A stretch of DNA of 64,000 nucleotides from CAZSCF01 sp964547585. Its GTDB lineage: Bacteria > Patescibacteriota > Minisyncoccia > Moranbacterales > UBA2206. Both the position numbers and the translations under genes were made by a program. Positions 49,134 through 56,640 of the stretch are shown piece after piece (the first letter of the stretch is position 1; every line of letters starts with the position of its first letter). Under the pieces are notes generated by a model. That model saw only the letters and a program-made list of their open reading frames with translations. It made no database searches and was not told the origin of the DNA. The stretch spans positions 62,001 to 126,000 of the forward strand of contig CAZJOI010000001.1 of NCBI GenBank assembly GCA_964547585.1, given 5' to 3'.

Positions 49134-49156
49134 TCTAAAAACTTAAGAACTAACTT

Positions 49157-50731
49157 ATGTTTGATGTTTTAATAAAAAATGGAGTTGTTATTGATGGAAC
49201 AGGGGAGCCCATGTATCGGGCGGACATTGGAATTAATGAAGAAAAAATTTCTAAAATCGGGCAATTGCAAAATGAAAGAGGAAAAATAGAAATTGATGCC
49301 TCGGGCCTTTTGGTTTGCCCTGGCTTTGTGGATGTGAATAATCACAGCGATACTTATTGGCAAATATTTTTAGATCCAGATCTCGAGAGTCTCGTATATC
49401 AAGGAATCACAACAATTATTGGAGGAAATTGTGGATCGTCCTTGGCTCCACTTATAAATGAAAAGTCTATTCAGTCTATTCAAAAATGGGTAAATATTGG
49501 CAAAATAAGTTTCAGTTGGCTGAAGCTTGATGAGTTGCTAACTTTTATTGAAAATAAAGAATTGTCAGTAAACTTTGGAACGTTGATTGGTTATGGAACA
49601 CTTCGCAGAGGTCTTATTCGCGATCAAGCAGAGGATCTGGATTCCAAAGAAAGAAAAGTAATAGAAAATCTCTTTATGGCCTCAATGAAAGAAGGTGCTT
49701 TTGGACTTTCGGCTGGCTTGGTTTATGTTCATACAAGACTGGCGAAATTTCAGGATTTATTAGATATGGCTGCTATTGTCAAAAAATATGATGGAGTTTT
49801 TGTTTTACACCTTCGAAATGAAAGAGAAAAATTAATAGAGTCAATCCAAGAAGTTATAGATATTGCTAAGGAATCAGGTGCTAAGGTTCATATTTCCCAC
49901 CTCAAAGTAATGGGAAAGAAAAATTGGCCATTGATGTCAGCGGCCCTAGAAATGTTACAAAAGGCTTGTGAAGATGGAGCACTGATAACTTTCGATGTCT
50001 ATCCTTATACAACTACAGGAACAGTTTTACATACGCTTTTGCCTGACTGGGTAACTGAAGGTGGAAAATACATGATGCTGCGTCGTATTAAGGATCCATC
50101 AATCCGTCCTAAGATTATCGCCGATATGAAAAAATCTGGATTTGATTTTTCTAAAATAAAAATAGCCATTTCTCCTATTGTCAAATCTTTAGCCAAGAGA
50201 GATGTTGCTGAAAGTGCTGCTGACCAAGGCAGAGGCGTAGAAGATGTTCTTTTAAATATTTTGGCGGCCTCTGAGGGACACGTTGTTGTTTCAATGGAGG
50301 TTTTGAACGATGAAAGCATTGAAAGAATCATTGCCAATCCGCTTTCGATTATTTCCTCCAACAGTGCTGGCTATAATCTGGGTCACGCCAAAACAGGGGA
50401 ATTCGTTCATCCTAGAAGCTTTGGAACTTTTCCTAGAGTTCTGCATGAATATATTCTGAGAAGACAAATTATCAGCTGGGAAGAAGCTGTTCGAAAAATG
50501 ACAAGTTTTCCAGCTGAAAGATTCGGAATTTTAAAAAGAGGAAAAATAGAAGAAAAATATTTTGCCGACATAACTATTATTGATAGAGATGAGATACAAG
50601 ACCTTGCAACGGTCGAAAACCCCTATCAATACAGCAAAGGAGTCAAGTTTGTTTTAGTTAATGGAAAAGTGGCCATGGATAATGGAAAATATTTGGGAAT
50701 CAAAAATGGCTCAGTGCTGAAGCGGGATTAG
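49157..50731 (+). CDS. D-aminoacylase / N-acyl-D-amino-acid deacylase family amidohydrolase
   Basis: Amidohydrolase fold, 524 residues, with the N-terminal beta sandwich (DVLIKNGVVIDGTGEP), ITTIIGGNCGSSLAP, VFVLHLRNE, VHISHLKVMGKKNW and the C-terminal GILKRGKIEEKYFADITIID. The usual HxH metal pair after PGFID is here CPGFVDVNNHSDT, so the first His is N61 and only H63 remains. That could change metal content or activity. It is 23 nt after gap and 76 nt before murD; a peptidoglycan D-amino acid role is a guess. Confidence 0.85.
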   Translation: MFDVLIKNGVVIDGTGEPMYRADIGINEEKISKIGQLQNERGKIEIDASGLLVCPGFVDVNNHSDTYWQIFLDPDLESLVYQGITTIIGGNCGSSLAPLINEKSIQSIQKWVNIGKISFSWLKLDELLTFIENKELSVNFGTLIGYGTLRRGLIRDQAEDLDSKERKVIENLFMASMKEGAFGLSAGLVYVHTRLAKFQDLLDMAAIVKKYDGVFVLHLRNEREKLIESIQEVIDIAKESGAKVHISHLKVMGKKNWPLMSAALEMLQKACEDGALITFDVYPYTTTGTVLHTLLPDWVTEGGKYMMLRRIKDPSIRPKIIADMKKSGFDFSKIKIAISPIVKSLAKRDVAESAADQGRGVEDVLLNILAASEGHVVVSMEVLNDESIERIIANPLSIISSNSAGYNLGHAKTGEFVHPRSFGTFPRVLHEYILRRQIISWEEAVRKMTSFPAERFGILKRGKIEEKYFADITIIDRDEIQDLATVENPYQYSKGVKFVLVNGKVAMDNGKYLGIKNGSVLKRD

Positions 50732-50807
50732 GTTAGGAGGTCAAAATATTTTGCGGAAACATTAATCGTTGCTGTTTTTTTGGTTTTAAGCTTAAAACTT
50801 AGCGAAG

Positions 50808-52208
50808 ATGAAAATTAAAGATCTCAAAGGTAAAAAAATAACTGTGATGGGGCTAGGACTCTTGGGTGGAGGTCTGGCCGTTGTTCGTTTTCTACATGAA
50901 GCCGGAGCCAGGGTCATTGTTACTGATATAAAATCCAAAGAAGACCTAGTGCCTTCAATTGAAAAATTGAAAGATCTGAAAAATATAGAATATGTTTTGG
51001 GACAACATCGCGTTGAAGATTTTGTAAAAGTTGATATGATAGTCAAGAATCCAGCTGCGCGCTGGGACAACAAATATATAAAATTAGCCTTAGAAAATAA
51101 TGTTCCTGTAGAGATCGATTCTAGCTTGTTCTTTAAGCTTTGTAAAAATACGATCGTAGGTGTTACGGGAACAAAAGGAAAAACTACAACGTCAAGTTTG
51201 ATATATGAAATTTTAAAGACAGCTGGAAAAAATGTGGTCAAGGTTGGTATTGATAAAATTTCTGTTTTAGATAAGCTAAAAGAATTGAAAAAAGACAGTA
51301 TTGTTGTTTTCGAGCTCTCGAGCTGGAGACTCAGTGCTTTGGGAATGTACGGGATTAGCCCACACGTGGCCGTTTTTACTAATATTTATCCAGATCATCT
51401 CAACTATTACAAGACATTAGCCGGTTATATTGGAGATAAAAAATTTATTTTTTCCAGTCAAAAAGTAACGGATTTTTGCATAATCAACAGTGATGATAGG
51501 GCTTTGCAAAAAATGATTTCTGAAATAAAATCACAAATCATCAAATTTTCTCGCGAGAAAATTGAGCGAGGCAGGTCGGTCTATATGGATGAGGAAAAAA
51601 TTTATCTTAATAATGGAATTGACGAAAAAAGAATAGTTGATATTTCGGAGATAAAATTAAAAGGACAGCATAATTGGGGAAACATTATGGCAAGTATCGG
51701 AGCGACCTACGTATTGGATATTAAAGTTGAAAGTATGCGCAAGGCTATTTTGAATTTTGTAAAAGCTCCCTCGCAAAGGCTGGAATTTATTCGAGAATTT
51801 GAAGGTATTCAATATTATAATGATACGGCCGCGACTACTCCAGAAAGCGCTCTTTTAGGCATCAATTCGTTTGAGGAGCCAATTATTTTGATTTGCGGCG
51901 GAGCTGATAAAAATTTAGATATGTCGGAATTGGCCAAAACTATCTGTGAAAGGGTTAAGGGTGTAATTTTTTTGAAAGGAGAGGCGAGTGATAAAATTAT
52001 TTCAGAAATGAATAATCTTTTTTGTGATGCCGAGAAAAAAAGATTCCCTATTGTTGAATCAATGAAAAAAGCCGTAGAAGTTGCTAGGTCAGTTGCCGAA
52101 CCAGGAGATGTGATTTTGCTTTCTCCAGGAGCTGCCAGTTTTGGAATTTTTGTCAACGAGTTTGATCGGGGAGAGAAATTTGTGAAGGAAGTGAAAAGTT
52201 TAAAGTAA
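50808..52208 (+). CDS. murD: UDP-N-acetylmuramoylalanine-D-glutamate ligase
   Basis: Adds D-Glu to UDP-MurNAc-L-Ala. N-terminal Rossmann domain MGLGLLGGGLAVVRFL, ATP P-loop GVTGTKGKTTT at about 118-128, NIYPDHLNYY, KGQHNWGNIMASI, YNDTAATTPES and LLSPGAASFGIFVNEFDRG. 466 residues, complete. No other mur gene in the window. Confidence 0.94.
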   Translation: MKIKDLKGKKITVMGLGLLGGGLAVVRFLHEAGARVIVTDIKSKEDLVPSIEKLKDLKNIEYVLGQHRVEDFVKVDMIVKNPAARWDNKYIKLALENNVPVEIDSSLFFKLCKNTIVGVTGTKGKTTTSSLIYEILKTAGKNVVKVGIDKISVLDKLKELKKDSIVVFELSSWRLSALGMYGISPHVAVFTNIYPDHLNYYKTLAGYIGDKKFIFSSQKVTDFCIINSDDRALQKMISEIKSQIIKFSREKIERGRSVYMDEEKIYLNNGIDEKRIVDISEIKLKGQHNWGNIMASIGATYVLDIKVESMRKAILNFVKAPSQRLEFIREFEGIQYYNDTAATTPESALLGINSFEEPIILICGGADKNLDMSELAKTICERVKGVIFLKGEASDKIISEMNNLFCDAEKKRFPIVESMKKAVEVARSVAEPGDVILLSPGAASFGIFVNEFDRGEKFVKEVKSLK

Positions 52209-52423
52209 CTATGGACAAAAAAGAACCAGTTTGCTAGAATTAAATTTAGTTTTTGAATTTGATTTGGGTTCTTAGCTCAGTTTCCGCCGGAGGCGGACAA
52301 GGTCCGAGCGCTGTAATAGTGAAAGTATATAATCCGAGTTTGATTTAAGGAACTCAGTTCCCGCCGGAGGCGGACAGGGTACGAGCGCTGTAATAGTGAA
52401 AGTATATAATCCGAGTTTGATTT
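52209..52423 (+). repeat. Two tandem degenerate tRNA-derived units before tRNA-Ala
   Basis: Two units of about 78 bp (from about 52261 and 52340) start with tRNA-Ala-like 5' sequence (GGTTCTTAGCTCAGTT; GGAACTCAGTT). In each, a CCGCCGGAGGCGG palindrome replaces the D-loop, and both end with GAGCGCTGTAATAGTGAAAG-TATATAATCCGAG. They have no T-arm and are not functional tRNAs. The second TATAAT (52405-52410) sits 13 nt upstream of the intact tRNA-Ala and may be its -10 box. Confidence 0.65.
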
Positions 52424-52496
52424 GGGCTCTTAGCTCAGTTGGTAGAGCGCCTCGCTTGCACCGAGGAGGTCAGGAGTTCGAATCTCCTAGAGTCCA
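52424..52496 (+). tRNA. tRNA-Ala (TGC)
   Basis: Acceptor GGGCTCT/AGAGTCC (one G-T), D-arm GCTC/GAGC, anticodon arm CCTCG-CTTGCAC-CGAGG with anticodon TGC, T-arm AGGAG-TTCGAAT-CTCCT. Full 73-nt cloverleaf; CC follows the discriminator A. Confidence 0.95.
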
Positions 52497-52511
52497 CCGT
52501 AGGATAGATAT

Positions 52512-52590
52512 GGGCGTATAGCTCAGTTGGTTATCTGCCTGCCGGTAGACAGGGAGTGCGCCCGCCTAGGCGGGTAATGATGAGGTTAAC
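52512..52590 (+). pseudogene. 5' half of a tRNA interrupted by GC palindromes
   Basis: GGGCGTATAGCTCAGTTGGTTA is a tRNA 5' end, but it runs into CTGCCTGCCGGTAGACAGG and CCCGCCTAGGCGGG, palindromic sequences, and no T-arm follows. The matching 3' half with acceptor TACGCCC is found after the gap at 52866. Confidence 0.6.
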
Positions 52591-52612
52591 ATAAAAATAA
52601 ATTAAAATTTTA

Positions 52613-52686
52613 GGGCGATTAGCTCAGTTGGTTAGAGCGCGTCACTGATAATGACGAGGTCTCAAGTTCGAATCTTGAATCGCCCA
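52613..52686 (+). tRNA. tRNA-Ile (GAT)
   Basis: Acceptor GGGCGAT/ATCGCCC, D-arm GCTC/GAGC, anticodon arm CGTCA-CTGATAA-TGACG with anticodon GAT, T-arm TCAAG-TTCGAAT-CTTGA. Full 74-nt cloverleaf. Confidence 0.95.
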
Positions 52687-52689
52687 CCC

Positions 52690-52855
52690 ATGTTTTTTAC
52701 ATATGTATTGGAAAATTCCAATGCAAAAAGATATATAGGTAGCACAAATAATCTTGAAAAAAGATTGTTTTTTCACAACGATATTTCTCCAGAAAGAGCC
52801 AAATTTCATAAAACGACTTACAAGAAAGGTCCCTGGAAAGTTATTTTTGAAAAAG
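52690..52855 (+). CDS. GIY-YIG domain protein, cut by assembly gap
   Basis: Starts 4 nt after tRNA-Ile (MFFTYVLENSNAKRYIGSTNNLEKRL). FTYVL...KRYIG corresponds to the GIY-YIG nuclease motif and HKTTYKKGPWKVIFEK continues the family pattern of the short (80-95 residue) UvrC-like single-domain proteins. About 55 residues are visible before the N-gap; the C-terminus is lost and the post-gap sequence is tRNA-like, so more than 10 bases are missing. Confidence 0.8.
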
Positions 52856-52865
52856 NNNNNNNNNN
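52856..52865. other. Assembly gap (10 N)
   Basis: Same length as the other two gaps, hence a placeholder size. It falls at a copy of the GC-palindrome-containing tRNA segment also present at 52533, which probably broke the assembly. Confidence 0.9.
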
Positions 52866-52943
52866 CTGCCTGCCGGTAGACAGGGAGTGCGCCCGCCTAG
52901 GCGGGTAATGACGAGGTCCCAAGTTCGAATCTTGGTACGCCCA
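52866..52943 (+). pseudogene. 3' half of a tRNA preceded by GC palindromes
   Basis: Repeats the palindromic segment of 52533-52585 almost exactly, then gives AATGACGAGGTC, a good T-arm CCAAG-TTCGAAT-CTTGG and acceptor TACGCCC plus A. The acceptor matches the 5' half at 52512. Either a tRNA with palindromic insertions or an assembly chimaera. Confidence 0.55.
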
Positions 52944-52954
52944 CAGGTTAATAT

Positions 52955-52983
52955 TTGACAGAACATATAAAATAAGATAATAT
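52955..52983 (+). promoter_or_regulatory. Promoter of secE-nusG
   Basis: TTGACA (52955-52960), 17-nt spacer, TAATAT (52978-52983). Confidence 0.7.
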
Positions 52984-52995
52984 TTCAGTGTAATA

Positions 52996-53015
52996 AAAAG
53001 CCCCAAAGGGCTTTT
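52996..53015 (+). terminator. Hairpin in the secE leader
   Basis: AAAAGCCC-CAAA-GGGCTTTT lies between the promoter and the secE start, with only AAAAAGG after it, so it may act as an attenuator or a leader hairpin. Confidence 0.45.
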
Positions 53016-53030
53016 AAAAAGGCTCAAAAT

Positions 53031-53219
53031 ATGATAAATAAAATAGCTCAATTTTTGAGAGAAGCTAAGGCCGAACTTCTAAAAGTTAATTGGCCAACCA
53101 AAAAGCAAACTATAACTTACACAATTGCCGTTATTGGAGTAAGTATTGTTGTAGCGGCCTTTTTGGGTAGCTTGGATTATTTTTTCAATTATTTATTGAA
53201 AGTAGTTTTGATTAAATAA
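53031..53219 (+). CDS. secE: Preprotein translocase subunit SecE
   Basis: A 62-residue protein with the conserved FLREAKAELLKVNWPTKKQT amphipathic helix and one membrane helix (about 30-55). Followed by nusG, the normal gene order. Confidence 0.94.
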   Translation: MINKIAQFLREAKAELLKVNWPTKKQTITYTIAVIGVSIVVAAFLGSLDYFFNYLLKVVLIK

Positions 53220-53237
53220 ATTTCACACAACATTTAT

Positions 53238-53783
53238 ATGGCCAAACAAACACAACATCATGGAAGAGCTTGGTATGTTATCCATACTTATAGCGGATAT
53301 GAAGATAACGTTGCCAGAAATCTCAAGCAAAGAATCGAATCCATGGATATGCAGGATTTGATTTTTGATGTGATGGTTCCAATTGAAAAGAAGATAAAAA
53401 TTAAAGCCGGGAAAAGAACAGTCGTTGAAGAAAAAATTTATCCTGGCTATGTTTTGGTAGAAATGGTGGTAACTGATGCTTCTTGGTATGTTGTCAGAAA
53501 TACTCCGAACGTAACTGGTTTTATTGGCCTAGGTACAACTCCAACTCCAGTTGATCCAGCTGAAATTGAAGCTTTAAAGAAGAGGATGGGCGTAGCTGAA
53601 CCGAAGTACAAGATCGACGTTAAACAAGGCGATGCAGTAAAGATTGTTGACGGACCCTTTAAAGATTTTGACGGAAAAGTTGATGAGGTTGATGAAGAAA
53701 AAGGAAAAGTAAAAGTATTTGTTTCCATCTTTGGAAGAGAAACACCGGTAGAATTGGACTTTTTGCAAATTAATAAAATATAG
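53238..53783 (+). CDS. nusG: Transcription termination/antitermination protein NusG
   Basis: NGN domain WYVIHTYSGYEDNVARNLKQRI, PGYVLVEMVV, VRNTPNVTGFIG, and C-terminal KOW domain GDAVKIVDGPFKDFDGKVDEV. 181 residues. Confidence 0.97.
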   Translation: MAKQTQHHGRAWYVIHTYSGYEDNVARNLKQRIESMDMQDLIFDVMVPIEKKIKIKAGKRTVVEEKIYPGYVLVEMVVTDASWYVVRNTPNVTGFIGLGTTPTPVDPAEIEALKKRMGVAEPKYKIDVKQGDAVKIVDGPFKDFDGKVDEVDEEKGKVKVFVSIFGRETPVELDFLQINKI

Positions 53784-53790
53784 GTGGGCT

Positions 53791-53946
53791 TCCCGCACCA
53801 AATTCCGAAGTTTATTTTTCTGATAAAAATGAATTTGCTTCGCGGAATCGCCTGCGGCTTAGCTAAAAAGTAATAAATAGATTAAATTATAGAATTGGTG
53901 CGGGATGCTCATGTTTGTAGCTACTCGTACCTCGTAGACAAACATG
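53791..53946 (+). promoter_or_regulatory. Start-codon hairpin leader element, rplK copy
   Basis: The outer stem is CCCGCACCAAATTC (from 53792) with GAATTGGTGCGGG (53892-53904). The internal hairpin is AATCGCC-TGC-GGCTTAG. The terminal hairpin CATGTTTGT (53910-53918) pairs with ACAAACATG (53938-53946), which ends in the rplK start; CTAC/GTAG pair inside. An ATG at 53905 would encode MLMFVATRTS and stop before the rplK start. Confidence 0.75.
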
Positions 53947-54370
53947 GCAAAGAAAATTAAAACTATTATCAAATTACAAATTGAGGCTGGTAAAGCCAAC
54001 CCGGCACCTCCAGTTGGTCCAGCCCTGGGTCAACACGGAATTAATATTCAGGAATTTTGTTCCAAATTTAATGAATCAACCAAGGACAAGATGGGAGATA
54101 TTATTCCAGCTGAGATAACTGTTTTTGAAGACAGGAGTTTTACTTTTGTTTTGAAAACTCCTCCAGCTTCTGATCTTTTGCGAAAAGCAGCCGGTGTTTC
54201 TAAAGGTTCTGGCAATCCTTTGAAAAATAAAGTNNNNNNNNNNAATTAGCCAGGAAAAGTTGAGAGAAATTGCTGAAAGAAAACTTCCTGATCTCAATGC
54301 TAATGATGTGGATGGCGCCATGAAAATAATTGGAGGAACAGCTCGCAGCATGGGCATAAAAATTGAATAA
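53944..54370 (+). CDS. rplK: 50S ribosomal protein L11 (spans an assembly gap)
   Basis: N-terminal part IKLQIEAGKANPAPPVGPALGQHGINIQEFC and FVLKTPPASDLLRKAAG before the gap; ISQEKLREIAERKLPDLNAND and GTARSMGIKIE after it. The two parts are in different frames if the 10 N are counted literally, so the gap length is wrong; alignment to typical L11 suggests only a few codons are missing. Confidence 0.93.
54234..54243. other. Assembly gap (10 N) inside rplK
   Basis: Breaks the L11 reading frame; true length should be a multiple of three. Confidence 0.9.
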
Positions 54371-54432
54371 TAAATTTTTTAATTAGTGGGAGTTCTTCGA
54401 TAAACTCAGAACGTTTGCACCACAAAAACAAT

Positions 54433-55104
54433 ATGAAACGTGGAAAAAAATATAGAGCAGTTGCTGAAAAAGTAGATAAAAACAAAACCTACTCTGTTGA
54501 AGATGCAGTCAAGATTATTAAAGAAAGTAAAACGGCTAAATTTGACGAGTCGGTGGAACTGCATATTAAAACTAATATTGATTCCAAAAAAGGTGATCAA
54601 ATAATCAGGGGCACTGTTGTTTTGCCTCATGGTAGTGGAAAGACCAAGAGAGTGGCTGTAATCACGTCCAATGCTCAAGATGAGGCCAAAAGGGCAGGCG
54701 CGGATATTGTTGGCGGAGAAGAACTTATTGAAAATTTTTCCAAGAAGATAGATTTTGATGTCTTAGTGGCTACCCCTGAAATGATGCCAAAATTGGCCAA
54801 GGTGGCTAAAATACTTGGACCCAAAGGATTAATGCCAAACCCAAAAACTGAGACAGTGACAACAAAAATAAAAGAAACCGTCGAAGCTTTAAAAAAGGGT
54901 AAGGCGGCCTACAAAAATGATGATTCTGGTAATGTTCATCAAACAGTAGGAAAGATTTCTTTTGCAGATGAAAAACTTGTAGAAAATATTAAAATTTTTA
55001 TTGAGAATTTAGAAAAAAGCAAACCAAGTGGACTTAAAGGAAAACTTTTTTCTAACATTACATTGTGTTCCACTATGGGGCAGGGAGTAAGGATAACCTC
55101 CTAG
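54433..55104 (+). CDS. rplA: 50S ribosomal protein L1
   Basis: A 223-residue L1: MKRGKKYRAVAEKVDKNKTY at the start, VVLPHGSGKTKRVAV, GPKGLMPNPKTETVT. ATG 54433 is chosen by homology over an in-frame TTG at 54415. A small hairpin GTTCT/AGAAC (54392-54412) precedes it. L1 is absent in some CPR lineages, so its presence helps placement. Confidence 0.96.
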   Translation: MKRGKKYRAVAEKVDKNKTYSVEDAVKIIKESKTAKFDESVELHIKTNIDSKKGDQIIRGTVVLPHGSGKTKRVAVITSNAQDEAKRAGADIVGGEELIENFSKKIDFDVLVATPEMMPKLAKVAKILGPKGLMPNPKTETVTTKIKETVEALKKGKAAYKNDDSGNVHQTVGKISFADEKLVENIKIFIENLEKSKPSGLKGKLFSNITLCSTMGQGVRITS

Positions 55105-55145
55105 TAATTTTTTCAAAGCCTATTTGAAGGGCCTTGATGTTTTTA

Positions 55146-55183
55146 ATTTTTTTAAGGAGCCAGCCGGCTCCACGTAAAAAAAT
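55146..55183 (+). promoter_or_regulatory. Start-codon hairpin before the first P-loop kinase
   Basis: ATTTTTTTA (55146-55154) pairs with TAAAAAAAT (55175-55183), of which the last AT belongs to the start codon. Inside, GGAGCC-AGCC-GGCTCC is a perfect hairpin. The sequence is unrelated to the ribosomal leaders but places the start in a stem in the same way. Confidence 0.6.
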
Positions 55184-55811
55184 GGCTCAAAAAATCATTA
55201 TCGGACTTTTAGGTGAAACTGGTTCTGGAAAAGACACAGTAGCTAAATATCTTGAGGAAAAATACGGAGCAAGGCTAATGCGATTTGCAGATCCAATTAA
55301 AGATACCCTATCGATTTATTTTGATAAACTTTCCAAGGAAGATCAGGCTTGGTTGTATCTGGTTTTCAAGAATCGTTTTGGTGAGGACATTCTCTCTAAG
55401 GCTATGGCAAAGAGAGTGGACGATGAAAAGAAACAATTACTTGTTATTAACGGTGTTAGAATGCCATCTGATTATGATTTTGTGAAAAAATATCCAAATT
55501 CACAAGTACTTTACATTACGGCTTCGGAAAAAACGCGTTGGCAGCGAGTTACATCAAGAGGTGAAAAAAGTGATGATAATATTGATATTGAAAAATTCAG
55601 AAAATTAGACCAAGAAGAAACAGAAATTCATGTGCCAGAAATTGGGGCTAAGGCCGATAAAACCATCCACAATGAAAAAGATTTGAACTATCTTTTGACT
55701 GAAGTAGACCAATATATGAAAGAATTGGGGCTAGGAAAACATTCTAATAATATTGAGGTAAATGAGGTTAGGGAAGAGCACTTGATTATCGGAAAACTGC
55801 CTATGTTTTAG
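55182..55811 (+). CDS. P-loop NMP/dephospho-CoA kinase-like protein
   Basis: P-loop GLLGETGSGKDT near residues 8-19, then KYGARLMRFADPIK and INGVRMPSDYDFVKK. 209 residues with a non-conserved C-terminal 30. Belongs to the AAA_18/adenylate-kinase-like group found in archaea and CPR; it could be a nucleotide kinase acting with the dTMP genes downstream. A paralogue lies at 56048. The start at 55182 is preferred; an in-frame upstream ATG (55134) would run through the hairpin. Confidence 0.8.
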   Translation: MAQKIIIGLLGETGSGKDTVAKYLEEKYGARLMRFADPIKDTLSIYFDKLSKEDQAWLYLVFKNRFGEDILSKAMAKRVDDEKKQLLVINGVRMPSDYDFVKKYPNSQVLYITASEKTRWQRVTSRGEKSDDNIDIEKFRKLDQEETEIHVPEIGAKADKTIHNEKDLNYLLTEVDQYMKELGLGKHSNNIEVNEVREEHLIIGKLPMF

Positions 55812-55826
55812 GAGAAAAAAATCTTC

Positions 55827-55858
55827 AAGACTCGCCTAATCGGCGGGTCTTTTGTTTT
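55827..55858 (+). terminator. Intrinsic terminator
   Basis: AAGACTCGCC-TAATC-GGCGGGTCTT followed by TTGTTTTTT. Confidence 0.88.
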
Positions 55859-55915
55859 TTGACTAAAACTAAGTAAAATAGTAAAATTATAAAACAAGCC
55901 TAAGGAAAAAATATG

Positions 55916-56046
55916 CCCAGTAGTGAAACTTCGACTGGGCTTTGCCCAAAAACAGTTGATAGAAAATACAAAAAATAATTAGTGGTTTTTATTTAGAAGC
56001 TTTGTCGTCATAAATTATTTTATATCGTCGAAGTTCTACTACTGGG
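55916..56046. repeat. Long-range inverted repeat before the second kinase
   Basis: The 20-nt arms at 55916-55935 and 56027-56046 pair at 18 positions, with a 91-nt interior that has its own AATAATT/AATTATT pairing. The 3' arm ends 1 nt before the ATG at 56048. Confidence 0.6.
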
Positions 56047-56047
56047 T

Positions 56048-56626
56048 ATGAAATTGGTTCTGGGTATAGTCGGAGAAATAGGTAGTGGCAAAGGTACTTT
56101 TGCGGAATATGTGAAGAAAAAATATGGAGGAGACTCCTTTTCTTTTTCTCACATTCTCAGGAGACTGCTTGATATTGTACAACTTGAAAAAAACAGAAAA
56201 AATTTGCAAAAAATATCAACAGTTCTTCGCAAGAACTTCGGAGAAGATCTTTTGGCTAAAACAATATATTTGGAAGTGAAGGAAAGTAGGAAAAAATGGG
56301 TGGTAGTTGATGGCGTCAGGAGACTTGAAGATATAAAATATCTAAAGAAAATAAAGGGATTTCGATTAGTCTATTTGGAGGCGGATATAGAAAAAAGATT
56401 TAAAAGGATCGTTAGAAGAAAAGACAAAGCGGATGATGGGAAAAAGAAATTCGCAACATTCAAAAAAGATCATCTGGCGGAAACAGAATTGCAAATAAAA
56501 AAAATCAAAAAGCATGCTGATTTTATCCTAAGCAATAATGATACAAAAAAAGAATTTTTTGAAAAGATTGATAAAATTTTTCCGCCCAAGGCGGATCAGC
56601 CTCGGGCTGAAAAAATTAAAAAATAA
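56048..56626 (+). CDS. P-loop kinase-like protein, paralogue of the 55182 gene
   Basis: P-loop GIVGEIGSGKGT near residues 6-17, WVVVDGVRRLEDIKYL and LVYLEADIEKRFKRIVRR. 192 residues. The C-terminus FPPKADQPRAEK is encoded by a GC palindromic repeat (56581-56611), so the last 15 residues look like a repeat-derived addition. Probably a nucleotide or related small-molecule kinase; it directly precedes the dCMP deaminase gene by 14 nt. Confidence 0.8.
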   Translation: MKLVLGIVGEIGSGKGTFAEYVKKKYGGDSFSFSHILRRLLDIVQLEKNRKNLQKISTVLRKNFGEDLLAKTIYLEVKESRKKWVVVDGVRRLEDIKYLKKIKGFRLVYLEADIEKRFKRIVRRKDKADDGKKKFATFKKDHLAETELQIKKIKKHADFILSNNDTKKEFFEKIDKIFPPKADQPRAEKIKK

Positions 56627-56640
56627 TAAAAAAGAAAAAT

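Noticed and set aside
52866..52908. Continuation of the GIY-YIG frame after the N-gap
   Set aside because: The post-gap sequence is a tRNA segment with palindromes; reading it as protein gives no family match, and the gap size is a placeholder.
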